This document shows positions 21,379-31,644 of a stretch of 64,000 bases of DNA, in pieces. The stretch is from Phytophthora sp. 'mugwort' (Eukaryota; Oomycota; Peronosporomycetes; Peronosporales; Peronosporaceae). The translations under genes and the position numbers were made by a program. Where the stretch lies: assembly GCA_033558025.1 (NCBI GenBank), contig JAUCEF010000006.1:1-64000 (forward strand), in the 5' to 3' direction. Positions within the stretch are counted from its first letter, which is position 1. Each line of letters opens with the position of its first letter. The notes under the pieces are model-generated. The model searched no databases and had not been told where the DNA came from. It was given only the letters and a program-made list of their open reading frames with translations.

Positions 21379-21480
21379 TCTCTTTCGAATCTGCGCAGAC
21401 AAGCACAAGAGAGGCTGACCGGAAAACAAAGAATGAGAATCTCAAAGAGGTTTGTGCACTTCCTTACGGAGTAGAGAGAG

Positions 21481-23543
21481 ATGGATGCATTTCTGCCTGA
21501 CACGATCGTACGCAGCGAACTTAGACCTAGGGAAACCGGGTTGCATATAGCCGCGCCACCACGCGTAATGGATAGCGACGACGAAGATGATGACAGCCTA
21601 CGCTCGTACGAGCCCATCGACTTGCTTCAAGACGCTGGCATCAACACGACGGATATCGCTAAGCTCAAGAACGACGGCTTCGCGACCATCGGACAGCTCT
21701 TCCAAGTGTCCCAGAGGCGATTGTTAGGTGTGAAGGGAATCAGCGAAGCTAAGATGGACAAAGTATTGTTTTATTATTGAGTTGCTGAGCCAGAGGAAAT
21801 TATTTGACTTGTCGTGGTGTGTGGTCAGCTTCTTCAAGCAGGCAAAAAGGTGTTTTGTTCATTGCTGCGAAGTAGCAGCACCAATCTAACTCTTACTGGA
21901 TCATAGATCATGCCTGAGAAGAGCGGATTCGTGTCGGCCAGCACTCTCTACCAACAAAGTCAAAACAAAATTTTTGTCACCACAGGATCAAAACGTAACG
22001 AGGCGATCATGCGTTTTGTAGGATCTTAGGGCATGCTAATGTATTGAACGTTTATATACAGAGTTCGACCAAATTCTTGGGGGAGGCGTGGAAACAATGT
22101 CCGTCACAGAGGTAAGACAAATGATGCAACATGCACCGAGTTTCTCATTTCATAATTCATAACCGGGGCTAACATTATGATTATCATACGTAGGTTCATG
22201 GGGAATTCCGAACAGGCAAAACCCAGCTGTGCCACACAGTAAGACTCGCCCTGTCACTATAATATCTTAGAACGGCAAAGGTAGCTTACACCGCTGCAAT
22301 TCCCCAGCTCTGTGTGACAGCACAGTTACCTCGTTCTCGAGGTGGAGGGGCTGGTATGATCGATGCAGCGCTATTTGTTTGTAGAAAGCGTGAAATGCTA
22401 ATTTCATTATTTCAATAGGGAAAGTTGCCTTTGTCGATACTGAGGGGACATTTCGACCGGTAAGGAGGTCCTTGCCGCTGCATGTTTCTGGTAATCTAAT
22501 GGATTGTGTTCTTTGGTAGAACCGCGTGGCTGAAATCGCCAAAGAACGATACAATCTGGTAAGCTATCGGTAGGAATGCTGGTTTGGACTGCTCTCGAGG
22601 TCTAACCGCCAACTATGTCAGGACCCTGAAGATGTCCTTGACAATATCATCGTGGCAAGGTACGAGATTACATCAGCATTAACATTGTTTCGGGTAGGGA
22701 AGCTAACATCATGCACAGAGCTCATAGTCACGATGCTCAAATGGACTTCGTGGTTAAACTTGGCGTACTTTTCGCGGTACGTATGAACGAGAGACCCGTG
22801 CTGATGACATGCAATCTCAAATCAGCTGCCTCTCACAGGACCCTGATCAGGGACCATTTCGCCTGTTGATTATCGACTCGGTGACCGCATTATTTCGCAC
22901 CGACTTTTCTGGAAGGTAGAAGCAAGTGCATTTCATTGCATCGTAATCCTCAATCTTGTAAATATTAATGCATATCCGTGTGTGATACAGAGGCGAGCTT
23001 AGCGAAAGACAACAGCGACTGAATCAGCACCTTGTTCGGCTTGTAAAGCACGCCGAGGTGGGTTAAAGCTTTTTCGGAAGCATGAGCTAGCATTTAAGAC
23101 TTACAACCCTTTGTAGGAATTCAATATCGCGGTTTTAGTGGTGAATCAGGTGATGGCAGATCCCGGAGCAAACGTTATGTTTGGCCCAGTAATGAAGCCT
23201 GTTGGTACGTGTAGGAAGGACCACAGGTCAGGAATTCGTGCTCATTGCCAATACTGTGCCAGGTGGCCACGTGATGTCGCACGGAGTTCACACACGCGTG
23301 TTGGTACGTTCGTCAAAATACCACGAAAAGCAAGGTATTTTCAAACTTACTTATGCACTGCAGATGAAGAAAGGGCGGGCTGAAAATCGCATCTGGTATG
23401 AATAAATCGATCCTACCCATTACTGCGCCTGGACATACCCTAACGTGTTGTTGTGCAGCAAGATCATCGATAGCCCATGTATGCCTGAAGCTGAGTGCTC
23501 GATTCAGCTTTACGCAGGCGGGATCGCGGACTCGGACGAATAA
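21481..23543 (+). CDS. DMC1: Meiotic recombinase DMC1 (RecA/RAD51 family)
   Basis: DMC1 forms nucleoprotein filaments on meiotic single-stranded DNA and performs strand exchange between homologues. I traced 15 exons: 21481-21762, 21829-21849, 21907-21994, 22062-22111, 22194-22238, 22308-22353, 22419-22459, 22520-22558, 22622-22659, 22719-22776, 22839-22915, 22991-23057, 23117-23204, 23263-23395, 23459-23543. All have GT-AG borders and matching phases, totalling 385 residues. Features in order: acidic N-terminus, helix-hairpin-helix region (QDAGINTTDIAKLKNDGF), FDQILGGGVETMSVTE, Walker A GEFRTGKT, FVDTEGTFRP, Walker B LLIIDSVTALFRTDFSGRGE, and loop region NQVMADPGANVMFGP followed by GGHVMSHG. 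The ending ENRICKIIDSPCMPEAE fits DMC1. A second in-frame ATG at 21568 would shorten the protein to 356 residues, closer to the usual length. Very intron-rich for an oomycete gene. Confidence 0.95.
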
Positions 23544-23663
23544 TTAAGAGTTCAGTGGAAATAGGACTTGCAATCTTCGTCCTTCATTTAAACCGGAATA
23601 ATTTATCTTAGCAGGGCATTTAACGTACAATCTATCCGTGCGCACGAAGCGGATGGGTTCTCG

Positions 23664-25135
23664 CTACATCACTGGAGCCGCATGCTCTTGCTTCTGGTCT
23701 TCTAGCATGTACCATGTTGGGTTGTAGGAGCACTCAACGTCGGGGTTGATGTTCTCGACGCCTATTTTCAGCTCAAATGGCAGCACCTCCAGTTCCTCCT
23801 TCGGAATGTAGTCCATGTTTTGGTGAAGAACTTGCATGGCAAGAATCAGCAGCGTTGACGGTTGGTGAGTCTTCGTGTAGCGGAAGACATCATTGTTGCG
23901 CTCCACGCCGTTGGATCCACCGAATACGAAAATGCGATCGTTGTGAACCACACTCGTGTGAAAATCACGAGCGTCGGGCTGGAAACCCTCCTCGTTGTAG
24001 CAGATTCGCCACTCTCCAGTCCGCAAGTTCAGCTCGCTAAGCTCATTCTGCCGCGAGCCACTATCATCGCGTCCCCCAAACATAATCAGTCGCCAAGGAT
24101 CGCTTGACAGTTGCGAAATCGTGTGCGCGATGCGAGACTTTGGAATATCGCCTCCGCACTCCACTTCATGCCATTCAAGTGTGTCCACATCGAGGTAATA
24201 CGTGTCAACGGGCCCCTTGGGGGGATCGTATAGACCACCACCCACGACGTACATGCGGTTACCGATCATGGCCACTTGGTGTTTGTATCGCGGACTGGGG
24301 CGCTTGCCGCTGGTCTCTTCCTTCTTCCAGGTCTTAGTCACTTCATCAAAAACGTACAGATCGTTCACGTACACGTGTCCGGAAGTGCCACCAAAAAGGT
24401 ATAGTCTGTTGTTGATAGCACAGAGGCTCTGTCCGTATCCCGGCGGTGGCTGTGTGCCCTCCGCCTCGACGATCGTCCAGTTCTTATCGCGAATGTTAAA
24501 CTGCAACAGTTTGCCCATGTTCGTTTGTCCCCAATGCGGTCCCGATCCGCCGAACAGGTACAGCTTGGTCTTATCCGTAGAAGTACACCAGGCGTGTGAG
24601 GCGCGACCATCTATAAGAAAATACCAGGACAAATGCAATGAGTATCAGGTCATACCATCGTTCACGTCATATAGCCGTACCTGGAGAGATGCCGTTGGAT
24701 GTCTCGATGCGCAGCCAATGGTGGCGCACCAGGTCAAATGCATAGATGTCATTGTGGCAGTTCCCATCGTTGTAGCCGCCGAACACATACATCATGTCGC
24801 CAACTGTGGTGAACACCACAACAAATCATTAAAAGTCGTTTAGGGACGAGTAGATGGAAGAAGTTGACTCACCAACTAGAGACGAGTGACCGCTGCGCAC
24901 CGGCGGGCGGTGGCCGGACGTGGAAATCTTTGTCCAGTTCGACGGCGCATCCTCTGTAAAAAAGCACTGGTGTGAGCAAGGTGATCGAAGAGCTCGCGGC
25001 AATCTCAAAGTCAATTCCACACTTACCTAATTCGTCTTCCTCGTACGACAGCTCGGAGCCGAAGCCGAAGCGGCGCGCGATTGGTGAGTTGACCCAGCGC
25101 GGGCTGCGCAGCAACTTGAACAGGTCATCGAACAT
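23664..25135 (-). CDS. Kelch-repeat beta-propeller protein
   Basis: Exons (minus strand) are 25135-25027, 24953-24873, 24803-24681 and 24610-23664, all GT-AG and in phase, giving 419 residues. Kelch blades recur with the double-Gly signature and conserved Tyr/Trp: MMYVFGGYNDG, KLYLFGGSG, RLYLFGGTSG, RMYVVGGGLYD, RLIMFGGRDD and RIFVFGGSNG. That is six or seven blades forming a propeller. Such proteins scaffold protein interactions, for example in vesicle traffic, cell polarity or ubiquitin ligases; no extra catalytic domain is seen, so the partner is unknown. The frame stays open upstream of the ATG back to an acceptor at 25204. A donor at 25322 joins in phase to an ORF starting at 25473, so a further 5' exon is possible. 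The 3' end faces DMC1 120 bp away. Confidence 0.9.
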
Positions 25136-25959
25136 CTCGTCGTACCTCAGGCGATGCTTCGTGCAGGGGAAGTCGCGATCAGGGGGTGGCAGGTTCAGAT
25201 GTGCTGTCCGGTCAGTCGTTTCCGCTCTCTTTTGCCAAGGAATGCGAGTGCAACTTTGCGGCGCTCGGCTTCTCTGATCCTATTCTTGGATCTTCCAACC
25301 CCGCAAATATATTTTAGAATACCTTGAAGTTTGTATGGAACGCACCCGCTCTCTAACCGTTTCTTCAAGGTAGCCGATATGAATAGTTCTGCCTCGACAG
25401 TGTTCTCTTGGCTAGAGATGGGGGGACGAGTGCAGCGATACTTCTGTCGAGGCGAGCCGATAGTGCAGTGCAATCATAGACATTGAGCATGAAGAGGAAG
25501 TCGGTGTCTAAAAATGTCGGATATTATAGTACATGAACATGATCAACCTCGTATTTGCCGCTACCCAGCGAGCATGCGCCCATTGTCGGGCGAAAAGTGC
25601 GAACACTACAACGTCCAAATGTACAGCAGTATATGTGCTCAGTGGCACTGGCTGCTGCTTAGCAACCCCTCGAAGGACGACGCGTCTGCCGTTGCAGCTT
25701 GTTCGTGCATGCACTGCAGTACCTTTTGACGGCGAGGGGGCGCACGATGCGGCGATCTGGGGCGGACTATCCAACGCGCCTACATCTTATCTTCCCATAT
25801 GTCTCGGTGTTACTTGGCCAGGAGCGACACGGTCTCCGATTTAACCTTGCGGAGCAGATTAATTAGCCCTGTGAGGTGTCTAATTGAAAGCCGGTGTAAC
25901 TCGTGTGTACCCCCGAGTTACGCTCGGTTACACTAACTTTCCCTGGCTGCCAGGCACTG
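25136..25959. other. Divergent intergenic region between Kelch and La-type genes
   Basis: It separates two divergently transcribed genes and should hold both promoters. A possible upstream exon of the Kelch gene lies at 25473-25323. Several short frames around 25508-25844 look like chance. No known promoter element was recognised with confidence. Confidence 0.5.
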
Positions 25960-26916
25960 ATGACGGAGGAGGCGCGACGCGCAGGCAAGTCGCAGCGGAA
26001 GCGGCTGCAGCGGCAGCTGGAGTTCTACCTCAGCGAGAGCAACCTCCGCCAGGATAAGTTCCTGCAACAGGCCATGGATGAGCAGGGTTTTGTGCCTGTG
26101 CACATATTCCTGTCCTTCAACAAGTACGCCGGCAGTGCGTGGCGTGTTGAGCGCTTCCCTGCTGACTGATACGATATCCTACATGGACAGATTAAAGTCA
26201 CTCAATGCAACCGAACGCATGATCCTGGACGAGGCCGACAAATCGTCGGTGATTCGGGTCGATCGCACGCGCTCTTGCATCGCCCCGAAGTTCGTGCCGC
26301 CGGTTGGCCAGGATCACGAAATAGGTGCGGCGGCCACAATGGGACGAGATGATAAAATGTATAACACTCATTTTCCTCTCTATGTTCTGCTGAAGATGTT
26401 CGCACCCTCTACATCGACAGCTTCATCACCACTGACGACCACGATTCGCTGCGACAAACCTTCGCCAAGTTCGGCAAGGTGAATTTGGTAAGCCTGCCGA
26501 GATTCCCACAGAGCAAGAACTTTAAGGGCTTTGGCTTCGTGGAGTTCTCCGAGCGAAGTGCTGCTGACAAAGTTGCTGCTAACCCTTCGGATCCTGATCT
26601 GCGTGGAATTCGCGTCATGAGTAAGACGCGATGGCTTGATATGAAGGAGCAATTAAAACGGCGGCTGTCGTACGCAGATGCAGACGTTGCAAATGGCAAT
26701 GCAAGTGATAAGATCAACAGCGCTCACGTGCCAGACGACTCAAACACTTTTGACTTGGAGAACAGCAAAGCCGTCACAGGAAAGAAGAAAAAGAAGCGCC
26801 GAAAACCAGCGGCAGGGTCTCATATACGCTTGGGCGACAACGGAGAAGGCGAAGTAGGACTTATTGGCAGCGATAGCAACGACAACCAAGAAGGGCCTAA
26901 AAAACCGAGAGTATAA
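25960..26916 (+). CDS. La-motif and RRM RNA-binding protein (La/LARP7-type)
   Basis: La-type proteins bind the 3' UUU end of RNA polymerase III transcripts and protect them; LARP7-type members bind telomerase or 7SK-like RNA. Exons are 25960-26123, 26191-26324 and 26396-26916, in phase, 272 residues. The La motif opens the protein: QRQLEFYLSESNLRQDKF, QQAMDEQGFVPVHIFLSF and the ending SSVIRVDRTRSCIAP. The RRM follows, with RNP2-like RTLYIDSF and RNP1-like KGFGFVEF. The C-terminus is basic (GKKKKKRRKPA), a likely nuclear signal. The start codon directly precedes the La motif (MTEEARRAGKSQRKRLQRQ). At 272 residues it is shorter than typical La or LARP7, with no clear second RRM. It ends 23 bp from the convergent TRAPPC12 gene. 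Confidence 0.88.
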
Positions 26917-26939
26917 TCAGGATTTGCAATCTTCCTTCA

Positions 26940-28936
26940 TTAAATGCGGTAGGCGGCCGGGTCAACATGCTCGAGATCGTACAGGAGGGCGATCTTCTTC
27001 ATCATTTCTTTTCGGCTCTTACTCGTGGCGTTGTCAAACAGAAGATCATAGAGCGAGCTGAGGTTAAACACAACCACACCATTGAGAAATCGCTGCGGGT
27101 TTGATCTGATCATCCGCTCCAGTGCAGCTACAGCTGCCTTGACGTCGCAACAGTAAAGTGCACAGATGGCGTAGTTGTTGACAGCCGAGCAAACAACATC
27201 TTCGTCGAGGAAAAGCTCAACATCTGAGTTCTCAGTAGTCGCGATTTGCGTGTTCTGCAAGTATAGGATGGAATCAAACGCACTCAGCGCTTCCTGCAGC
27301 TTGTTCTGCGCGAAAAATAGAAGGCCGTCATTCAAAAGCAGGCGTGCTTCCAGCTCTGCAACCATTTCCGCCGTTACGCCAGCACCATTACCACCGCCCC
27401 TCTTCAGTTGACTGGTGTAATAGCGGGCGGCCTCGAACATTTTTTCTGCTACCGTAAGGTCGCCCATCTGAAGTCGGATACGCCCTACCCGAGACAGCAC
27501 AACAACATTTTCTTGATCCTCCAAGTAGTTGACCTGTTAAAAGCATGACAGCCATTAAACCGTAAGCCATTAGTATTAGTACAGCATAAAGAGCGTTTCC
27601 AAGCTATCTCACGTACATTTATCTGAGAGCAAATGCGCAAAGCCAACATAAACTTTTGCTGTTGCACGAGATGATTCGCCAGCGCAAACTGCGCGATTCG
27701 TAACCATCGCGCGGCCGCTTTCAGTTCAACACCCAGTAAAGTTGTCGTCTCATTCTGCTGAATTGCGCTTCGTAATCGCATGATCAGGTGGAAAAGTAGT
27801 TTCTCATGATTTACAGTTTTTCCTTGGCACTTGCTCAGTAGCGCTTGGAGGAGAAAGAGACGAATAGGCACAAACGGGGTGCCCCCACGTGCAGCGGATA
27901 TTTCGTCAAGATTGCCAATTTGGTCCAAGACACTCGCTGCATTGTCGTGGTGGCCCTCCTTGATAAGCCCAGCAAGCCACCAAGATTTTATTTCCAACGT
28001 CACACTCATATCCTTCGACGGATTCTGCAGCATCGAGAGCGACTTTTTCGTTAATGATTTCCATCGCTTCTGCGCATACAGCGCTTCAAGTCCTTCTACG
28101 GTGTCCGGGGTATCTGCAAGAAGCAGCTTGCTTGCGGGCGGAATCGCATTCTCAGACCATGCAAAGCGCTCGTCAACGGGCATTTTCAAAAACTCATCGA
28201 CGAGCTCGTCCGAGGATGGAGCTTCGAGCATGATTCGAGGGGGAGATGGAGGAGGCGCCGGTGTTCCAGAGAGGGGCAACCGTGCCGGGACGGAAGCCTT
28301 TTGTGCCTCAGGGATCAGCGGTCCCGGCATAGATGCTGATGCAGGAAGAGCACGAAAAGATTGCGACCGAGTGTTGTCTGCATAGCCCAAAAATGGTGCA
28401 GCAGGAGGTGGCGCTTGTCCAAACGGCCGCAAAGACGACTGCTGCTGTTGTTGCTTTTGAAACGGGGCATATTGTCGATTATCTCGAGGCTGGTCCGGCG
28501 GAGGAAGGGACTTGCTAAACGGCGGGGGTGTCGGGCTCTGTGAGGAGCTAAGAGACGAATGCCGTGACAGCTTGGGGACTGCCGTTGTCGACAGTGTTCC
28601 TGGGCTGCCAAATAGGTTTTCGTAGGTGTTACGCTGGCTTGGTTGTCCTGGGGCCGACGCCGGACCAAACACCTCCTCAGGCAAAGTTCGATCAGACTCC
28701 CTCGGAACTTCACTATGTGCTTGTTGCATCTGGAATGGTAGTGTTGGTCCAGAAGGGCTGCCAAATGGATCAGTGCTGGATCGATACCGTTGTGAAGATG
28801 CGGGGGAGGCATGCCCGAAAAGACCAACAGCAGCTTCAACTGCATCTTGTCCAAACAAATCGTTCACAGCGTCAGATTGAGTGGTAAGTCTGGAACCAAA
28901 AAATGAAGGAGAGATCTCGGATGAAGAGCTGGCCAT
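26940..28936 (-). CDS. TRAPPC12: TRAPP complex subunit 12 (TPR protein)
   Basis: TRAPPC12 belongs to the TRAPPIII tethering complex that acts in ER-Golgi traffic and autophagy. Two exons, 28936-27617 and 27533-26940, join in phase (intron 83 nt). Starting at the ATG at 28936 the protein has 637 residues. The frame extends to an ATG at 29098, but that extra part is Cys-rich and unlike the family, so I prefer the inner start. The N-terminal 250 residues are disordered, rich in Ser/Pro/Gln. The conserved part begins at ELVDEFLKMPVDERFAW and contains helical TPR-like repeats: WWLAGLIKEGHHDNAASVL, KMFEAARYYTSQLKRGG, NKLQEALSAFDSILYLQ and AVNNYAICALYCCDVKAA. The end, FNLSSLYDLLFDNATSKSR, is characteristic of TRAPPC12/TTC15. 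Confidence 0.9.
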
Positions 28937-29568
28937 CGACCCCGATATATGACGCTGCGGGACTAGGGGCGTGGACAGCTGCGTCGGAGCAGCCCGCACC
29001 GCGTGACCTGAGCAGCGCAGACAAGCATAATATGAGCAACATACCACCTCACTGTCTTGACAAGGAGCAGAGCACACCTGGAAACTGTCCCGGCGCACCG
29101 AATCCGGGCCGAATCTGATTTACCATTGCAACGGGGCTACACGGAGAAATGCTTTTGGAGTCAGAACAGCGGCGCATGGACTTGAGCACATCGGACAAGA
29201 GAAACCTACCCGGACGCAAATGGGGAGGCCCTCGTAATAGAAGGATTGGTGGCAGCCCCGCCAGTATTGGTAGGGCCCTGGGTCGGCTGCTGCTGCGGGG
29301 GGGAGCGGTCTGTCATGGGCGAGCGCTCCGTTCGATTTTGTATGGGATCTATTTTCCAGTATACTACACTTGCGTGTAGTAGCCTATCAGAGAGCTCCCG
29401 TATGGAATCGATTTTGTATGGGAATTTTCCATTATACTTGAGTATGTTAGAGGGAAATATAGAGGGAAACTCGTTGTCCCAAACTTGTTGGGCAAACATT
29501 TGAGTGACATTTGCAAATGAAAATTACATTCAATTTAATTTGGCCTGCCGAAGCGCACCCTCAGTACC
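28937..29568. other. Intergenic region, TRAPPC12 promoter side
   Basis: It lies between the TRAPPC12 start and the 3' end of the triple-repeat gene on the same strand. A short direct repeat occurs: CGATTTTGTATGGGA at about 29333 and again at about 29409. No gene or clear core promoter was seen. Confidence 0.45.
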
Positions 29569-31644
29569 CTACGCCAACTGCTCCTTCAGTGCTGCTGGCA
29601 CCACCACGTCCGGGTTGGAGTGAAGCTGTTGAATCTGCTGTCTCCGCGCTTCTTTCGCGGGCGAGTGCGCATTCTCTGTCTTCAGCAGCTTCTCAAGGCT
29701 TTGTCCATCGGCTCTAGAAGACGCGACGCTATGGGCATCGGAATCCGACTCAGTGGCATCCGAATCCATGTCAAGTGGGGCGATTGCGGCTCGTGAACGA
29801 GGGCCACTGCTTCGAGATGAACGCTGGCGCTTGGAGACCAGCATGGAATCACCTTTTTTCGAGCTCGAGTGCATATACGCGTACTGCAAACTTCGCAGGG
29901 CTTCCTCTGTTTCAGCTTGCTCCTCCGGTGTTACCTCAGCACGAAGCACGTAGGTTGAGGAGCCCAATTTCTTCGGGATGCGGATCTCGGCAATGCACTC
30001 GCTCGCGAGCTTCTTGGAAATGCGCATGGGATTGCAGAACAGTCGAGACGAGAGAAAAGCTCGGAGTGTAGTGCCTTCAGCAATGTCCAGCACGCCCTTA
30101 AAGAAGCAGTTGATCAGTGCCGCCGCATAGACCTCTTCGTCATGAGACCATGGGCCGCTGCGCCGAAAGGAGCGCACGGGGCTTGCACTTGGTGTACTGG
30201 TCAAGCTGGCCGTTCCTGTGCTAGATATGCTGGCTGTACTGGACTTTCGTACACGCTTCAGGGGTGTCACCACTGTAGGAGGGGCGTTCTTATGTGCTTC
30301 CTCGTAAGCAAGGCGCAGCTCCGTTAGTCGACTTTCCACTTCAAAGAGGTCTTCAAGGAAGTCGTCATCGTTTAAGCTAGAGGGTGAAGCGTTCCCTGTT
30401 TGCTTGCGCATGTACGTGATGAAGCCAACGTTATCTGGAAACTTGCGCTCACCCATGTACCGCGGCGCCATCTTCATGGATAAATGCTTAGGCGTGCAGC
30501 CAAGTTGTTGGCAAAGATAGCTCACGAGCTTTGTCCCTTCAGGCAAGTTCAGAACTCCAGCCGTAAAAAACTCGAACATTGTTGTGACAAACTCCTCTTC
30601 TTCAGGGGATTCGAAACCTGTGCGGATGATCGTGGGCATGCCACGCTTGGGTTTGAGTCCATTCCGACCTGACCTTCTCTTTCGTCCGTAGTGCTGGCGA
30701 AATGTATGGTCTTCATCGTTCACTTCGTCCAGATGAAAAGGCTTGCGGTGCGAGTAGTTCTCGTCTCTGTCATGACTGTGATAGCGGCCATGCTCCAGTC
30801 CAAGACTAAAACTAGCGTCCCTAAGTTCTTCCAGCACACGTTCGACTTCTCGACGGCCCTCCTCGGTCGGTGGAGGCCGCGCAGCTACGAACACGGAGGC
30901 CCCAACTTTGCGTGGAATTTTTTGACCCGCTAGCGACTCCGTGGCTAGCTTCATCGAAACACGGCGGCGGTTGCAGCAGAGCTGCTCGGCCAAGAACTTG
31001 CGGAGTGTCGTGCCCTCGGGCAGGTCCAGCAGTCCTTGGAGGAAATACGACACGAGTGCCGACGCGTACTCTTCTTCGGTGCGAGACCACACTCCACTAC
31101 GCAGGTACTGTTGCGTGTCACTTGTGAGGGATGGTGACACCTTTGGGAGACGTCGCTTGATGACGGCATCCGCCTGGACTAGGAGGTCCAGCTTGGACAT
31201 GCTGTCGTCGCCGCCCCATACTCCCATGAAGCCGTTATGCTGCTGGGCTTCTTCCCTGCTGTTTTCCTTCCCGTTGCTGTGGCCTGCTGCTGCTTGGACC
31301 TCGTCGTCGAGACGTAGGACGGTTGGCTTTATCTCAACGTCGCCCTCCTCCTGCTTGTATGCTTGTCCCCCGCAAATGTTGCCGGACCATACCCGCTTAG
31401 TGTCGTTCGTGTCGTAGCCGCCGTCCTGTGAGGATGTGAGCGGCTCGGTAGCCGCGTTTGGCGGCTGCTGGAAGTCCTGGAGGATCGCCACAGCGCACTG
31501 GAGCTCATCGGAACTCCACTTACGCCTGGGCTCGGGGACCTTACGCGGAGGAGGGACGAGAGAGGCGGCCTCATGCGGAGGAAGGGTAAGCGGGGCGGCC
31601 TCCTCATCCTCGACGGCGGGGCTGAGAATCATGGAGAGATCCAT
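29569..31644 (-). CDS. Protein with three copies of an uncharacterised stramenopile-type domain
   Basis: A single uninterrupted frame encodes 691 residues. Three copies of a domain of about 72 residues lie at 183-255, 344-413 and 496-568. The pattern is W-S-x-x-E-E-x-Y-A-x-A-L-I-x-x-F...G-x-L-D-L-x-E-G-T-T-L-R-x-F-L...L-x-C-x-P-x-R-x-S-x-K-L-A...I-P-x-K-x-G. The middle copy has lost the Trp. A fourth, truncated copy (KWSSDELQCAVAILQDF) sits at 42-58. I recall the same motif from many unannotated diatom and oomycete proteins; its W-S-x-x-E-E start and helical spacing recall Myb/SANT-like DNA-binding folds. Linkers are disordered, with basic patches (YGRKRRSGRNGLKPKRG; SSKKGDSMLVSKRQR), suggesting a nuclear protein. 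Function unknown; a chromatin or transcription role is inference. Confidence 0.85.
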   Translation of the reverse strand: MDLSMILSPAVEDEEAAPLTLPPHEAASLVPPPRKVPEPRRKWSSDELQCAVAILQDFQQPPNAATEPLTSSQDGGYDTNDTKRVWSGNICGGQAYKQEEGDVEIKPTVLRLDDEVQAAAGHSNGKENSREEAQQHNGFMGVWGGDDSMSKLDLLVQADAVIKRRLPKVSPSLTSDTQQYLRSGVWSRTEEEYASALVSYFLQGLLDLPEGTTLRKFLAEQLCCNRRRVSMKLATESLAGQKIPRKVGASVFVAARPPPTEEGRREVERVLEELRDASFSLGLEHGRYHSHDRDENYSHRKPFHLDEVNDEDHTFRQHYGRKRRSGRNGLKPKRGMPTIIRTGFESPEEEEFVTTMFEFFTAGVLNLPEGTKLVSYLCQQLGCTPKHLSMKMAPRYMGERKFPDNVGFITYMRKQTGNASPSSLNDDDFLEDLFEVESRLTELRLAYEEAHKNAPPTVVTPLKRVRKSSTASISSTGTASLTSTPSASPVRSFRRSGPWSHDEEVYAAALINCFFKGVLDIAEGTTLRAFLSSRLFCNPMRISKKLASECIAEIRIPKKLGSSTYVLRAEVTPEEQAETEEALRSLQYAYMHSSSKKGDSMLVSKRQRSSRSSGPRSRAAIAPLDMDSDATESDSDAHSVASSRADGQSLEKLLKTENAHSPAKEARRQQIQQLHSNPDVVVPAALKEQLA

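Noticed and set aside
25508..25844. Overlapping short ORFs on both strands upstream of the La-type gene
   Set aside because: No splice-consistent or domain-like text; they fall in a divergent promoter region.
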